Shown here piece by piece: positions 5,927 to 6,414 of a stretch of 6,414 nucleotides of DNA. Numbering within the stretch: position 1 is the stretch's first letter; every line of letters begins with the position of its first letter. Source of the DNA: Chitinophagaceae bacterium (GTDB taxonomy: Bacteria; Bacteroidota; Bacteroidia; Chitinophagales; Chitinophagaceae); assembly GCA_018061385.1 (NCBI GenBank), contig JAGOUF010000146.1:1-6414 (forward strand), written 5' to 3'. Below the pieces are notes generated by a model. That model did no database searches, was not told the DNA's origin, and saw nothing but the letters and a program-made list of their open reading frames with translations. A program made the translations under genes and the position numbers.

Positions 5927-6414
5927 ATGTCTCAAGAGCTACATCAATTAATAATCTCTTTAAGTAAGGGCGAAAAAAGAGCTATTGTTTTATCTGCTGA
6001 TAGAACTGAAGGAAATAAAAATTTTCTTGAATTGTATTATGCTTTGTTAAAGCAACCAATTTATGACGAGGATCAACTTTTAAAAGAAAATAATAATAAG
6101 CCTTTTGTTAAGCATTTAGGATTCACCAAAAATTATCTGCAAAATTTTATTTTAAAAGAGCTAAGAACCATTCATACTGATTATAAAGTAAGCATTAAAA
6201 TAAAAAATTATTTAATAGATGTTGAGTTGTTGTTTTGGAAAGGGCATTTTAAGCTTGCATTGAAATTAATAAATCAAGCAAAAATATTAGCAGAAAATTA
6301 TGATTACCCTTTAATGCTTGAAGAGCTGTATTATTGGGAAAGAAGAATTGTAACCTCTGGGTCGATGAAAATTCCTAAAATTCTACATTATACTGCAGAT
6401 AAACGATTTGAAAT
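5927..6414 (+). CDS. Uncharacterised helical (TPR-like) protein, 5' part; truncated by window end
   Basis: An ATG at 5927, the first after an in-frame stop at 5912-5914, opens a frame that stays open to the window edge and gives 162 residues. The N terminus reads MSQELHQLIISLSKGEKRAI, and later stretches include FTKNYLQNFILKELRTIH (66-83) and a helix pair around LFWKGHFKLALKLINQAKI (102-120), with a spacing of W, G, A and L that recalls TPR helices. The protein is rich in Lys, Leu, Asn and Tyr, lacks a signal peptide or membrane segment in the visible part, and is probably cytoplasmic. From memory, Bacteroidota genomes carry a family of about 500-residue proteins with a similar 'L-x-SL-x-K-x-EKR' opening and no assigned function; this match is tentative. 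It is divergent from the surface-protein gene, with no evidence of a functional link. No Shine-Dalgarno sequence is seen; the bases before the ATG are A/T-rich. Confidence 0.85.
   Translation, partial: MSQELHQLIISLSKGEKRAIVLSADRTEGNKNFLELYYALLKQPIYDEDQLLKENNNKPFVKHLGFTKNYLQNFILKELRTIHTDYKVSIKIKNYLIDVELLFWKGHFKLALKLINQAKILAENYDYPLMLEELYYWERRIVTSGSMKIPKILHYTADKRFE

Overview
The window looks like low-GC Bacteroidota DNA, most likely from a Flavobacteriales-type marine or freshwater bacterium. The evidence is a C-terminal gliding-motility/type IX secretion (T9SS) type B sorting domain, a PKD domain and CHU-style surface repeats in one giant protein. A TAnnTTTG-type promoter element and starts without a Shine-Dalgarno sequence also fit. 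No species can be named from the sequence.

Layout. Almost the whole window (32-5572, minus strand) is one complete gene for a 1846-residue secreted, modular surface protein. From N to C terminus it has: a Sec signal peptide (1-35); a glycine-rich domain (about 36-309); seven tandem 79-residue repeats alternating between two subtypes (316-868); a Big-like Ig domain (869-937); three composite 166-169-residue units, each made of two related ~83-residue halves (938-1438); three 51-residue repeats (1439-1591); an Ig-like domain (1592-1673); a PKD domain (1674-1754); and the T9SS type B sorting domain (1755-1846). The likely role is a cell-surface adhesin or filament carried across the outer membrane by the T9SS. 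The ligand cannot be read from the sequence.

A 354-base AT-rich divergent intergenic region (5573-5926) follows. It holds a good -7 element for the large gene, a 14-base direct repeat with a 23-base period, and five copies of the palindrome TTTATAAA. A plus-strand gene then starts at 5927 and runs off the end of the window; its 162 visible residues resemble an uncharacterised helical, possibly TPR-like, cytoplasmic protein of Bacteroidota. At the other edge, bases 1-11 could hold the first codons of a gene following the giant gene on the minus strand, which is where a SprF/PorP-like partner would be expected, but too little is visible to tell.

Most notable points: two separate repeat arrays with a two-subtype alternation; a cysteine pair in every one of the 18 Ig-like/repeat modules; and a 1487-residue stretch with no lysine and only two arginines. 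These describe an unusual member of a known protein class. I see no clear sign of a wholly new system.
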